Shown piece by piece: positions 1 to 8,502 of a DNA stretch of 32,411 nucleotides. A program made the position numbers and the translations under genes. Below the pieces are notes generated by a model. It searched no databases and was not told the origin of the DNA. It saw only the letters and a program-made list of their open reading frames with translations. Numbering within the stretch: position 1 is the stretch's first letter; every line of letters starts with the position of its first letter. The stretch spans positions 1 to 32,411 of the forward strand of contig JAJDAC010000034.1 in the NCBI GenBank assembly GCA_029262065.1, in the 5' to 3' direction. The DNA comes from Candidatus Krumholzibacteriota bacterium. Lineage in GTDB: Bacteria; Krumholzibacteriota; Krumholzibacteriia; JAJRXK01.

Positions 1-102
1 AAGGAGCAGACTCTCCGTCGCAGGCGTCGCTACAACAAAGGACTTGAGCCACGGAAGGAGGAGCTGATTCTGCCATCGATCTATCGTGGAAGTGTCCTCT
101 AG
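1..102 (+). CDS. Possible 3' end of an unidentified gene (partial at window edge)
   Basis: Frame 1 is open from the first base to a TAG at 100-102 and would encode about 33 residues, rich in Arg/Lys (an RRRRR run early, then a PRKEEL stretch). I do not recognise the family; the basic character would fit a DNA-binding or recombinase tail, but this is a guess. The piece is short enough to be open by chance, and its codon choice is less GC-biased than the genes downstream. It is recorded because the neighbouring repeat gene appears to lack its proper start, so this segment may be foreign sequence joined to it. Confidence 0.2.
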   Translation, partial: KEQTLRRRRRYNKGLEPRKEELILPSIYRGSVL

Positions 103-150
103 GAATCGCCGCGATTTGTCTCATTCAGTTGACGACGTACAGACGCCACG

Positions 151-1521
151 ATGGACTACACCGTTGCCAACCCGGAGGGATGCCCCGGCTGCATCGCACA
201 GGTCGTGATCCTGGTCGACACCAACGCCCAGGATTGTGTCTACGACGGCATCCCTGGATTGGCACCGGGAGCATCGGGAAGCGGCACGGTAAGCCTGACG
301 GCTCCTTCCGCGGCAGGCGTCTACGAGGTTCGCTCACGCGGCGGTCTGTTCTTCGGTTGCGCGGATGCCATCGCGGCCTACGACGGGAGCGCGACCGGCA
401 ACGTCATCGGTACCATCACCGTGAGTACATTCTCGGCGACCATTACCAATGTCAGCATCGATGGCCAGGGTACCGAAGCCGTCCTGGTCCCGAATGAGCC
501 GTTCGTCGTTACGCTCGACTACAACGTAACCAACAGTGCCTCCTGTCCGACCTGCATCGTTCAGGTGGTTCTGGGCGTGGACGAAGACGGCCAGGACTGC
601 GCCTACACTGGTGTTCCGCCGGTATTCCCGGGTGTGGACGGCAGTGCCAGTGTCACCCTGATGGCGCCCAATGCAATCACGGAGATCGAGATCCGGCAAA
701 AGCTCACTCTCCAGTTCACGTGCGAAGGAGGAGTTTCCAACTACGATGCAGCTCCGCCAACGGGCAGCGTGCTGGGCACGGCCACGGTTGGTTTTGGCGC
801 GGAGATCTCGAACGTGGACATCGCCGGACAGGGCACCAGCGCGGCCGTCGCGCCAGGAGCCGAGTTCGACGTGTCGTTGGACTACACCGTCTGGAATTCT
901 CCCGGCTGCCCGGGTTGCATTGCACAGCTGGTTCTGGGTTTCGATGGTGACGGCCAGGACTGCGCATACAATGGTATTCCGTCCCAGTTCCCCGGAGATT
1001 CCGGTTCGGGCACGGCGACGCTGACCGCGCCCACGGCGGCCGGCACCTACGAGATCCGCTACAAGCGCACGTTCCAGTTCACGTGTGCCGACGCCTTGAA
1101 TGAGTACGAAACCGAGGGCCCGGAAGATGAAGTGCTGGGCACCATCACCGTCGGCGGGTTCAACTCGCAGATATCCAACGTATCGATCAACGGTGGCGGC
1201 TCCACCGTGGCCGTGGGAGTTGGGGCGGACTTCTCGGTATCCTTCGACTACGTTGTCTGGAATAGCGATGGTTGTCCCGGCTGCATTGCTCAATTGGCCG
1301 TTGGCGTCGAAGGGGACGCACAGGACTGCGCCTACAATGGCATTCCCGGTGTCGCGCCGGGTGTGTCCGCCAAAGCCACGCTGACCCTGACCGCACCAGA
1401 AGACGTGGGGACCTACGACCTGCTCTCTGGTCTGTATCTGACCTTCAGCTGTGCCGACGCGCTGACCAACTACGAAGCCAGTCCGCCGCAGAGGGTGTTT
1501 GGGACGATCAACGTGGGGCAG
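151..1521 (+). repeat. Four tandem ~360-bp coding repeats
   Basis: Diverged direct repeats that encode the modules of the CPGC-repeat protein. Full copies run at about 442-801, 802-1167 and 1168-1521, with a shortened copy at 151-441. Divergence is well spread at the DNA level, so the duplication is not recent. Confidence 0.75.
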
Positions 1522-1569
1522 GTCGCCACGGAGAGTTCCAGCTGGGGAAGCGTGAAGGCACGTTTCTAG
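151..1569 (+). CDS. Repeat protein of four ~120-residue CPGC-type cysteine repeats
   Basis: The 472-residue product is almost wholly four tandem copies of one beta-rich module (residues 1-97 incomplete, 98-217, 218-339, 340-457). Each carries a CPxCIxQ motif, a QDCxYxG(I/V)P motif, a T/S-rich LTAP strand and a late (T/F/S/G)C(A/E) cysteine, giving four cysteines per module (for repeat 3: C253, C256, C271, C312), which suggests disulfides and an exported beta-sandwich protein. The tail ends SSWGSVKARF. No signal peptide is present: the first ATG falls inside the first module, an in-frame TGA lies at 130-132, and no Shine-Dalgarno is visible. The missing ~23 residues of module 1 are not encoded in any frame upstream. 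Either the gene is truncated at its 5' end or the sequence is rearranged there. Function unknown; a surface or extracellular structural role is inference. The gene converges on the protease gene. Confidence 0.75.
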   Translation: MDYTVANPEGCPGCIAQVVILVDTNAQDCVYDGIPGLAPGASGSGTVSLTAPSAAGVYEVRSRGGLFFGCADAIAAYDGSATGNVIGTITVSTFSATITNVSIDGQGTEAVLVPNEPFVVTLDYNVTNSASCPTCIVQVVLGVDEDGQDCAYTGVPPVFPGVDGSASVTLMAPNAITEIEIRQKLTLQFTCEGGVSNYDAAPPTGSVLGTATVGFGAEISNVDIAGQGTSAAVAPGAEFDVSLDYTVWNSPGCPGCIAQLVLGFDGDGQDCAYNGIPSQFPGDSGSGTATLTAPTAAGTYEIRYKRTFQFTCADALNEYETEGPEDEVLGTITVGGFNSQISNVSINGGGSTVAVGVGADFSVSFDYVVWNSDGCPGCIAQLAVGVEGDAQDCAYNGIPGVAPGVSAKATLTLTAPEDVGTYDLLSGLYLTFSCADALTNYEASPPQRVFGTINVGQVATESSSWGSVKARF

Positions 1570-1584
1570 AACACCGTGAAGATG

Positions 1585-1610
1585 GGGCGGCTCTCCTTCG
1601 GGAGCCGCCC
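1585..1610. terminator. Strong GC hairpin between convergent genes
   Basis: A perfect 9-bp stem GGGCGGCTC / GAGCCGCCC (1585-1593 with 1602-1610), with an extra U-G and C-G pair possible inside, lies 15 bases after the repeat-protein stop and about 110 bases after the protease stop on the other strand. Only TT follows on the plus strand, so it is not a textbook U-tract terminator, but its place between two converging genes supports a bidirectional terminator. Confidence 0.6.
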
Positions 1611-1718
1611 TTGAAACATCTGAGGGCGGGGCGAGCGTCCATCCAAAACGCAGCGTCACCCCGAGGCCGTCTTCAAGTCCCTCACCACCAACAGCACACA
1701 ACTCTTCACCGTGGGCAC

Positions 1719-4700
1719 CTACTTCAACAAAGTCATGCGACTGGTGGCGTTGAATTCCCCGGCCTGCAGCCGATACACGTACACACCGCTGGCCACGTTG
1801 CGACCACGATCGTCGATGCCATCCCACACCACGTCGTAGTGGGCCGGTCCCACGCGTGGCTCCGAGATAAGCGTGCGCACCAGACGCCCCTGGGCGTCGA
1901 ACACGTTCAGCTGCACGTGCTCATCGTGCGCCAGCGAGAAACGGATCGTGGTCCGCGGATTGAACGGGTTCGGGTAGTTCCCTCGCAGGCCCGAGGCCGC
2001 CACGGGCGCGTCATCGACGGCGGTGGCCGTGTTGATGTAGAACGGTCCCTGGATCGCTTCGCCGCGGTTGCCGGCGTTGTCGATGGCCGTCACGCGGTAG
2101 TACACGTCACTGCCGGGAGCCACCCACGGCACCGTCCAGAACGTGTTGCCGGGCGTTCCCCAGTTGCCACCCGGTCCACACTCCGGCCGGCCGCACTGGG
2201 TGATCTCGTACCAGGACAGGCCACCATCGGTGGAGTAGGCGTGCTCGTAGTTCAACGCCGGGCCGCTACCCGTGTTGTCGGTCGCCGCGAACTGCACGAA
2301 GAACTGCGACTGGCTTGCCATGCCCTGGCCCGTGCTGGGCGAGAATAACTCGGCCATGGGGTTGGTTCGATCCACGCGAAAGTCGTAGCGAACCTGCGGG
2401 CCCGCGTTGCCCAGATTGTCGATCGCCCGGATGTAGAAGTACGTGGTTCCTTCGGGCACCGGATCCATGGCATCCAGCAACTGCGTCGTGTCGACCGTAG
2501 CGTCGAGCACCATCAGCGCGTCGTTGCTCCACGCCGTTGAATAGCCCGCCAAGCCGGCGCCGTCATCGGTCACGGGCGCCCAACTCACCTGCACGGCATT
2601 GGTATTGGTCCACTCACCCGACGGGATGCTGCCCGCCGGCACGGGATCCGTGGGTGGCGCGAGGTCGATGGAAATGGGACCCACGTGCATGGCATCCGAT
2701 ACGTTTCCCTGGCCATCGACCGCCACCACGTGGAACCAGTTCTCTCCGTGCGGCAGGTTTGCTTCCACCGACGGCGAGTCCACGACGGTAGGATTGTTCA
2801 TCGCCAGGTCCGGCACCGTGGTGGCGGACTGGTCGAACAGGATCCAATACTCCTGCACACAGCAGTTATCGGTGGCGGGCGCCCATGACACGTTGGCCAG
2901 ATCCTGATTGGTCCACACACCCAGTGTTTGCGGCGCCACCGTGGGCAAAGTGGCCATGACCGGCTGTGTCGTGTCCACGCGGAATGTTTCCCACGCCGTC
3001 CATGCGCTCCACTGCGCGCCGGCGACCGTGCACGATTCCATTCGCACGCGCCAGCGGTAGCTGTCTTCGGTCAGCGGACCCACTTGCAGCGCCGCGCCCG
3101 ACTGCGCAAACGTCACCGGCGCACCCTGAAGCGTCTGCACCTCATACTCCCAGGCCTGGCTCGACATCGTCGTCGCCGCGCTCAACACCACGTCGGCCCC
3201 GGTGAACTGATCCTGTATGGGACTCAGCGCCACCGCTGTTTCGGCTCCGGCCGCGCTGGTCGAGAACCGCACCCGCGAACCGTAGTTGCCCCACTGCAGG
3301 CACTCATCGCGCGCCTTCACCCGCACCTCGTACAACGCGTCGGGGTTGAGGCCCGTCAGCATGGCCGTCGTCGACGTGCCGTCCACGTACGTGGTGGCGC
3401 CGCCAATCTCTACTACCTGTACGCGGTATAGATCGGCCTGCGGCTTCGAACTGAAACTCACTTCGACATTGCTTCCCAGGCACACCTGTTGCTGGCTGGG
3501 ATACGTTACCTGGATGCCATCCAGATTCCCCTCGGTCGTGAACTCGAACGGATCGCTCCAGGCACTCCAGTTCCCGCACGGCGTACGGCCGCGCACCCGC
3601 CACGAACAATCTTTGCCGGGCAACAGATTCTGCATCGTCACCTGCGTCTGGTTGGTCGTGAAGGTGATCGCGTCGGTCTGCTTGAACCACACTTCGTAAT
3701 CCACGAGCCCGCCCAACGATCCCCAGGCCAAGGCGACCGTGGTGGGGGCGCAGGGGTGATCGTCCTGCGGACTCACCAGAATCGGCACCTCCTGCGAAGC
3801 GCAGTACACGCTGAACGGTTCCTGGTCGTCCATGCCGGTCACGTTGTTCGCGGCGTTGCCGTCGCTGTTGGTCAGGATCACGCCCAGGAAGTAGTCGCCC
3901 TCGGGAACCGCCGGCGCCACGGCAGCGCTGGATACCGAGATCCGCCTCGAGCCGTTCGCACCTATGCTTACCGACGTAACCGCGTCGTACACGTAGGTGT
4001 CCGACGTCGTGATGTTCTGGTCTGCCGACAGGTACACGCGGTAGTAAAGCGGACCACTGAACGCGGTGGACGAGGAGTTGTGTACCAGGAAGGTCAGATC
4101 GTTGATGGGCGTGCCCACCAGACCACCACCGGGTCCTCGTTCCACGTCCAGGGCCACCAGATCCACGGCGCTGGGAGTGTCGGCGTCGAGCCAGCCCAGA
4201 ATGGTGTTGAATTTTCCCGAATCCAGACGCGTGTCGTAGGTGTCGTAGGAGACCACCTGACCATTGACCGTGTCGTCCGGCCTGAAGTGCGAGCGAATCG
4301 CGTACACCACGCTGTTCTTGGTGGCACTCGACCCACTCGTACCGTTGTACGACAGCCGGTCGAAGCCAATCTCGTCACCGTCGTCGTAGTCGTAGTCGCC
4401 CACGTGCAGGTACATCCGCTCGCCGTCATATGCCGGCCCCAGCGGGTTGGGGCCCGGGTAGGCGTAGTTGAACCAGGCGCCGTCATCGAAGAAGTCCCAG
4501 TCGCTGGCGTAGCCGAACGCGCGCCAGCCCACGATCGCTCCCACCGGGCGATCCAAGGTGATGAGCCCCACGTCGGAGTCGAAGTCACGGTCCTGCGTCC
4601 AGCCCGTCCACGATCGCAGACTCACGCCACGCGCCACGCCAACCGGGCCCTCGCCATTGTCATAGCCGGGGTACACACGCACTTCATCGGCCCAGTCGTT

Positions 4701-5225
4701 GATGACCACGCCCGTCACGGGGTTGTCCCACGAGTACAGACAGTGCGCGGCGGTAATCACGTGACGCGGTCCGATCAACGTGCCCGAACACGCCATCGTT
4801 CGTAGAATTCCCATGGTGTCGGTGAAATCCATTTCGATTCTCACGTGCCGCGAGAGCTGACCCACCGTGGGGTCCGACATCAGGATCTCGCCGCTGAAGT
4901 CCTTGGGCAGCGAAAGAAGCTCGGAACGCCCGTCACCGTCGCCCGGTTGTGTCTGTTGGATCCCGTGATCGAAATCATCGACGGTCGCTGTTCGCGACAG
5001 GCGCGACCGCAGGTCGAACTCGATCATCTGGCGTTGGCTGCGGGGCACCCCGGAGCTCTTGGATTTTTCGACGATGGGAAGCGGCATGGGTTCGGCCCGG
5101 TCCGCGCGGGGAACGCTCTTGTAGAGAACCTCCTGCGCGAGGGCCGATGGGGCCATTTGGGAAGAAACTACCAGCAGAGCCAGATTCAAGCAGATACGGC
5201 GGGCAAGTGCGGGCCAACGGGCCAT
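1719..5225 (-). CDS. Secreted trypsin/V8-like serine protease with beta-sandwich repeats and FlgD-Ig/T9SS-like C-terminal domain
   Basis: Start chosen at 5225 because GGGAGGA sits about 7 bases upstream and the product then begins with a signal peptide (ARWPALARR, hydrophobic core, cut after SALAQ near residue 31); an upstream in-frame ATG at 5363 would add a non-signal leader and overlap the kinase gene. The 1168-residue product has a chymotrypsin-fold domain at about 115-345 with the triad H161 (TAAHC), D218 (DVGLI) and S297 (GTSGS). A CARDB-like segment follows (about 350-480), then several fibronectin-III/Ig-like modules to about 1070. The last ~90 residues are a sorting-type domain (NYPNPFNPRTTI, DxxGRLV, VWDG, SGVYVYRL), the family found in FlgD-Ig and type IX secretion cargo. 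Role: an exported, possibly surface-anchored, peptidase; substrate unknown. It lies 82 bases downstream of the kinase gene and may be co-transcribed with it. Confidence 0.9.
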   Translation of the reverse strand: MARWPALARRICLNLALLVVSSQMAPSALAQEVLYKSVPRADRAEPMPLPIVEKSKSSGVPRSQRQMIEFDLRSRLSRTATVDDFDHGIQQTQPGDGDGRSELLSLPKDFSGEILMSDPTVGQLSRHVRIEMDFTDTMGILRTMACSGTLIGPRHVITAAHCLYSWDNPVTGVVINDWADEVRVYPGYDNGEGPVGVARGVSLRSWTGWTQDRDFDSDVGLITLDRPVGAIVGWRAFGYASDWDFFDDGAWFNYAYPGPNPLGPAYDGERMYLHVGDYDYDDGDEIGFDRLSYNGTSGSSATKNSVVYAIRSHFRPDDTVNGQVVSYDTYDTRLDSGKFNTILGWLDADTPSAVDLVALDVERGPGGGLVGTPINDLTFLVHNSSSTAFSGPLYYRVYLSADQNITTSDTYVYDAVTSVSIGANGSRRISVSSAAVAPAVPEGDYFLGVILTNSDGNAANNVTGMDDQEPFSVYCASQEVPILVSPQDDHPCAPTTVALAWGSLGGLVDYEVWFKQTDAITFTTNQTQVTMQNLLPGKDCSWRVRGRTPCGNWSAWSDPFEFTTEGNLDGIQVTYPSQQQVCLGSNVEVSFSSKPQADLYRVQVVEIGGATTYVDGTSTTAMLTGLNPDALYEVRVKARDECLQWGNYGSRVRFSTSAAGAETAVALSPIQDQFTGADVVLSAATTMSSQAWEYEVQTLQGAPVTFAQSGAALQVGPLTEDSYRWRVRMESCTVAGAQWSAWTAWETFRVDTTQPVMATLPTVAPQTLGVWTNQDLANVSWAPATDNCCVQEYWILFDQSATTVPDLAMNNPTVVDSPSVEANLPHGENWFHVVAVDGQGNVSDAMHVGPISIDLAPPTDPVPAGSIPSGEWTNTNAVQVSWAPVTDDGAGLAGYSTAWSNDALMVLDATVDTTQLLDAMDPVPEGTTYFYIRAIDNLGNAGPQVRYDFRVDRTNPMAELFSPSTGQGMASQSQFFVQFAATDNTGSGPALNYEHAYSTDGGLSWYEITQCGRPECGPGGNWGTPGNTFWTVPWVAPGSDVYYRVTAIDNAGNRGEAIQGPFYINTATAVDDAPVAASGLRGNYPNPFNPRTTIRFSLAHDEHVQLNVFDAQGRLVRTLISEPRVGPAHYDVVWDGIDDRGRNVASGVYVYRLQAGEFNATSRMTLLK

Positions 5226-5307
5226 CGGAGTTCCTCCCAGAGCGTGGTACGCGGACGGAACATCCGCTTGTCTGGGTAACGGGCCTGGTGACGGAAACGA
5301 ACAGGTC

Positions 5308-8262
5308 CTACTGCCGTTCCAGGCCGACCGCGGCGGCGCGGTCAGACATCCCGTAGCGCTCATAATGGGCCACCAGATGAACGGTCGCCCTGCGTCGCTT
5401 GCGCGCCTCTCCCGCGTTGGACTTCAGAGACTCGAAACCAGCGATCAACAGGGCCTCGGCTTCGGCACGCTGGCCCAGGGCCGACAAGCATGCGCCCAAT
5501 GCAGCCGATGCCGCGGCGCGCGCCCCGTGCCCTTCGGGCAACAATGCCGCGTTCATGTCGTACGCCTCCCGCAGTAGCGGTTGTGCCGGCGTGTTGCGTC
5601 CTTGGTCCAACATCAGTTCGCCCAGTCCCATGAGCGCATCGGCCGTGCGCGTATGGCCGTCGGGGTACTTCACGCGAAATATTGCAAGAGCCTGATTGAA
5701 GAGCACTTCTGCCTCTTCATGGGCCCCTTTCAGATGCAGCGCCAAGGCCAAGCTGGATTTGCTCAACCCAACGAACACGTGTTCGGGACCGAGCTTCGTT
5801 TGCAATAACTCCAAGGACTCTCGGTGCTGCTCGACGGCCTGGTCATAGTCGCCCCGCTCGCGAAGGAAGGCGGCGAAATTGTGCTGGCTCAGAGCCACTC
5901 GCGGATGATCGCCCAGGATCTTGCGATTGATGGCCAGCGACTCCCGGTACAGCTCCTCGGCTTCGTCCATCTTTCCTTGCCGTTGCACGATGGTAGCCAG
6001 GTTGTTCAGGCCCAGCGCCACATCGGAGCTTTCGTCGCCGAACTGCCCGCGGCGTAGCACCAGCGCCTCGCGATGCAGGGCCTCGGCCTCTTCCAACTCG
6101 CCCTTCCGGCCCAAAACGCCCGCCAGGTTGTTCATAGCCGGCACGATGCGAACGCTCTTGCTGTCACGCAACCGCCTTTGCATTGCCAATGCTTCGCGAT
6201 GCAGCGATTCGGCCTCGTCCAGCCGCTCCAGATCAGCCAGCAACACGCCCAGGTTGCTCATGACCCCTGCAATGGTCACGTGGTCGCCACCGTGGATCTC
6301 CTGCCTCAAGTCCAGGGCATCGCGGTACAACTCTTCGGCCTGCGCGAATTCGTCCTTGGCCAACAAACAGTTCGCGAGAATCACCATGCCCTCGGCCACC
6401 TCCAGATGCTTCGGCCCGTAGATCCGTTTGTGCATGGCAAGCGCGGCCCGCGCAAGGGAGTCGGCTTCGTCGTAGTTTCCCTTCTTGCGGACCGACGACG
6501 CCAGGCTCCCGAGTCCGTGGGCAATGGCAACGTGGTCACCGCGGTGTACCTTCTGCCACATGGTCAATGCCCTCCGCTTCAGTTCCTCGCCCTCTTCCGC
6601 GTTGCCCAACAGGGAAGTCACCGACCCCAGCTCGTTCAGGCTCTCCGCCACGTCGGTATGGTTCGCCCCGAGTTCCCGTTCGCGGATGGACAGCGACCGC
6701 CGTAACAACGGCTCTGCAACATCGTACAGGCCCAGCGCGCGGTACGAGGCTCCGATCATCGTCAACATCTCGGCCTGAACCAACGGCCGATTGGCCAGGT
6801 CAGAATCAACGCGTTCAACCCCCAAGTCGAGCAGCTCTCGCGCGGTCACCGAGTTGCCACCGCCTTGGGTCGCGGGGTTGGCGGCCTGGAACAGGTCGAG
6901 GACGAAATCGTTCACCTGCTCGACCTTCTCGCGCTCTCGCTCGGTCTGCGACTGCTGAATCTTCGACATCACCGCTGAACCGACCAACAGAAATGCGATG
7001 ACCGTCGCGGCACCGACCGCCAACGCATTCCGCCGTGCGAATTTCCGTAGTCGATACCCCAGCGTGTCGGGTCTTGCACGTATGGGCATACCGTCCAGGA
7101 AACGATCGATATCCTCCATGAAGGCTTCCACCGAAGCGTACCGGCGCTCGGGGTTCTCCTGAATCGCGGTCAGCACGATGGTGTCCAGGTCGCCCGTAAG
7201 TTCCCGGCGTAGACGATCGGGGCGCGTACCGCGCGCTTCGCTCACCGTGCGAGGGGAGATGGCGACGGTCTCGCCACCGCGGCGGCGAAGTTCATCGGTG
7301 TGTCTTACCGCGGTGGAGGGCAGCGTGGGAGGCGTCTCGGCGATGAACCTGGCGATTTCGGGAATGCTGCGACTCTCGAAGCGGTACGGCCCTCGTCCGG
7401 TCAACAGCTCGTACAGAACGAGCCCAAGGGCATAAACGTCGGTGGTTGTGGTGACGGGTTTCCCAAGAAGTTGTTCGGGGGAGGCGCACTCGGGCGTCAT
7501 GGCCGAGAAACCGGTCAAGGTACGATTGCTGGCGTCATCGTCCAGGATCTTCGCGACACCGAAGTCCAGCAGCTTCACGTCACCCGACTCGGTCACCATG
7601 ACGTTCGACGGCTTGAGGTCTCGATGCACCACCAGGTTGCGATGGGCGTACTGAACGGCGTCTCCCACCCGTCGTAGCAAGCGAAGCCGCTCGGTCACGG
7701 TCAGCTTCTTGGCATCGCAGTACTCGGTAATGGAGGCGCCGGGCACGTATTCCATGGCGAAGTAGGGCCGTCCGTCGTCGGTCAGTCCGCCGTCGAAGAG
7801 TTGGGCGATGGCGTCGTGCCTGAGCCAAGCCAGAATCTGGCGCTCGCGCAGAAAGCTCTTCAGAATGGCCTGGGAATCCATTCCCAGCTTCAGCAACTTC
7901 AGGGCAACCTGTTGTTCGAACTGTCCGTCGGTGCGCTCGGCCAGGTACACGACGCCCATGCCTCCCCGGCCCAATTCGCGGACAACGGTAAACGGACCCA
8001 CGGCTTGTCCGGCGGCCATTGGCTCGCGCTCGGCGTCGAGAATAGGGGCCAGGTGCTCGGTCCCAAGGGCGTCGAGAAAGTCCTCGCTCTCCGATGCCAC
8101 GTCGAGCATCGAAAGCACCTGGGCCCTCAGGTCGGTGTCATCGGGACATTGTTCATCCAGGAAGCGATCTCGCTCGGCCGGATCGCGCTCCATGGCTTGC
8201 ATGTACAGCGTTCGCAAACGCGCGTATTTCGTTTGATCGGGCGTCTTTGGATCTTCCGGCAT
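5308..8262 (-). CDS. Transmembrane Ser/Thr protein kinase (PknB type) with C-terminal TPR array
   Basis: A 984-residue receptor-like kinase. Residues 1-80 are the helical leader usual in this group (AERDRFLDEQC, then an LRAQVLSML helix). The kinase domain spans about 90-390: glycine loop GRGGMGVVY (98-106), K122 in VALKLLK, HRDLKPSN with D215, DFG at 233-235 and SPEQ after the activation loop, so it looks catalytically active. One membrane helix follows (about 412-432), placing the C-terminal half outside the cytoplasm. Residues ~450-975 hold about eleven 42-residue TPRs of the kinesin-light-chain type (repeated AExLxREAL and LNNLA signatures). GGAG lies 6 bases before the ATG. It probably phosphorylates proteins in response to an extracytoplasmic signal sensed by the TPRs; no sigma factor or partner lies beside it, only the secreted protease downstream. 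Kinase call is sure; signal and target are unknown. Confidence 0.95.
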   Translation of the reverse strand: MPEDPKTPDQTKYARLRTLYMQAMERDPAERDRFLDEQCPDDTDLRAQVLSMLDVASESEDFLDALGTEHLAPILDAEREPMAAGQAVGPFTVVRELGRGGMGVVYLAERTDGQFEQQVALKLLKLGMDSQAILKSFLRERQILAWLRHDAIAQLFDGGLTDDGRPYFAMEYVPGASITEYCDAKKLTVTERLRLLRRVGDAVQYAHRNLVVHRDLKPSNVMVTESGDVKLLDFGVAKILDDDASNRTLTGFSAMTPECASPEQLLGKPVTTTTDVYALGLVLYELLTGRGPYRFESRSIPEIARFIAETPPTLPSTAVRHTDELRRRGGETVAISPRTVSEARGTRPDRLRRELTGDLDTIVLTAIQENPERRYASVEAFMEDIDRFLDGMPIRARPDTLGYRLRKFARRNALAVGAATVIAFLLVGSAVMSKIQQSQTEREREKVEQVNDFVLDLFQAANPATQGGGNSVTARELLDLGVERVDSDLANRPLVQAEMLTMIGASYRALGLYDVAEPLLRRSLSIRERELGANHTDVAESLNELGSVTSLLGNAEEGEELKRRALTMWQKVHRGDHVAIAHGLGSLASSVRKKGNYDEADSLARAALAMHKRIYGPKHLEVAEGMVILANCLLAKDEFAQAEELYRDALDLRQEIHGGDHVTIAGVMSNLGVLLADLERLDEAESLHREALAMQRRLRDSKSVRIVPAMNNLAGVLGRKGELEEAEALHREALVLRRGQFGDESSDVALGLNNLATIVQRQGKMDEAEELYRESLAINRKILGDHPRVALSQHNFAAFLRERGDYDQAVEQHRESLELLQTKLGPEHVFVGLSKSSLALALHLKGAHEEAEVLFNQALAIFRVKYPDGHTRTADALMGLGELMLDQGRNTPAQPLLREAYDMNAALLPEGHGARAAASAALGACLSALGQRAEAEALLIAGFESLKSNAGEARKRRRATVHLVAHYERYGMSDRAAAVGLERQ

Positions 8263-8502
8263 GGTTCGCTCCGAGTTGGGTCTATACTCAGTGTAACTAC
8301 CGTAGCACCATCAGGTCTCGGAACGAAACCGTCTTGCGAATGACGCCGGACATGCTGCAGCCGCTGCAACGCCTACTGGATCGAGGCATGCTCAACACCA
8401 GTGTGGAGCGGGTCGGGAACGCCGTCGCGCGCGGCCACGATCGCAAGCATCGGTAGTCGACGCAGGTCGCCGGCGTTGGCAAGATGATGGGGTGGGCTCT
8501 CT
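8263..8502. other. Intergenic region between kinase start and epimerase end
   Basis: About 240 bases with no convincing gene. A TATAGA on the minus strand (8281-8286) could be a -10 box for the kinase, but I see no matching -35. A 25-codon minus-strand frame near 8386-8462 has GC-rich third positions but no ribosome-binding site and matches no family I know. No clear hairpin terminator for the epimerase gene. Confidence 0.4.

Noticed and set aside
334-1827. Long minus-strand frame (497 residues) opposite the repeat gene
   Set aside because: Composition is His/Arg/Gly-rich without domain marks, and it runs antisense to a frame with clear internal repeats and the typical codon pattern; a GC-driven shadow.
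3489-4805. 438-residue plus-strand frame inside the protease gene
   Set aside because: Antisense to a protein with catalytic triad and recognisable domains; His/Val/Arg-rich low-information sequence.
5226-5363. 46-residue N-terminal extension of the protease
   Set aside because: It would overlap the kinase gene and hide the signal peptide; a good GGGAGGA lies before the ATG at 5225.
8386-8480. Small minus-strand coding region between the epimerase and kinase genes
   Set aside because: Only about 25-30 codons with no ribosome-binding site or known family; high-GC third positions alone are not enough.
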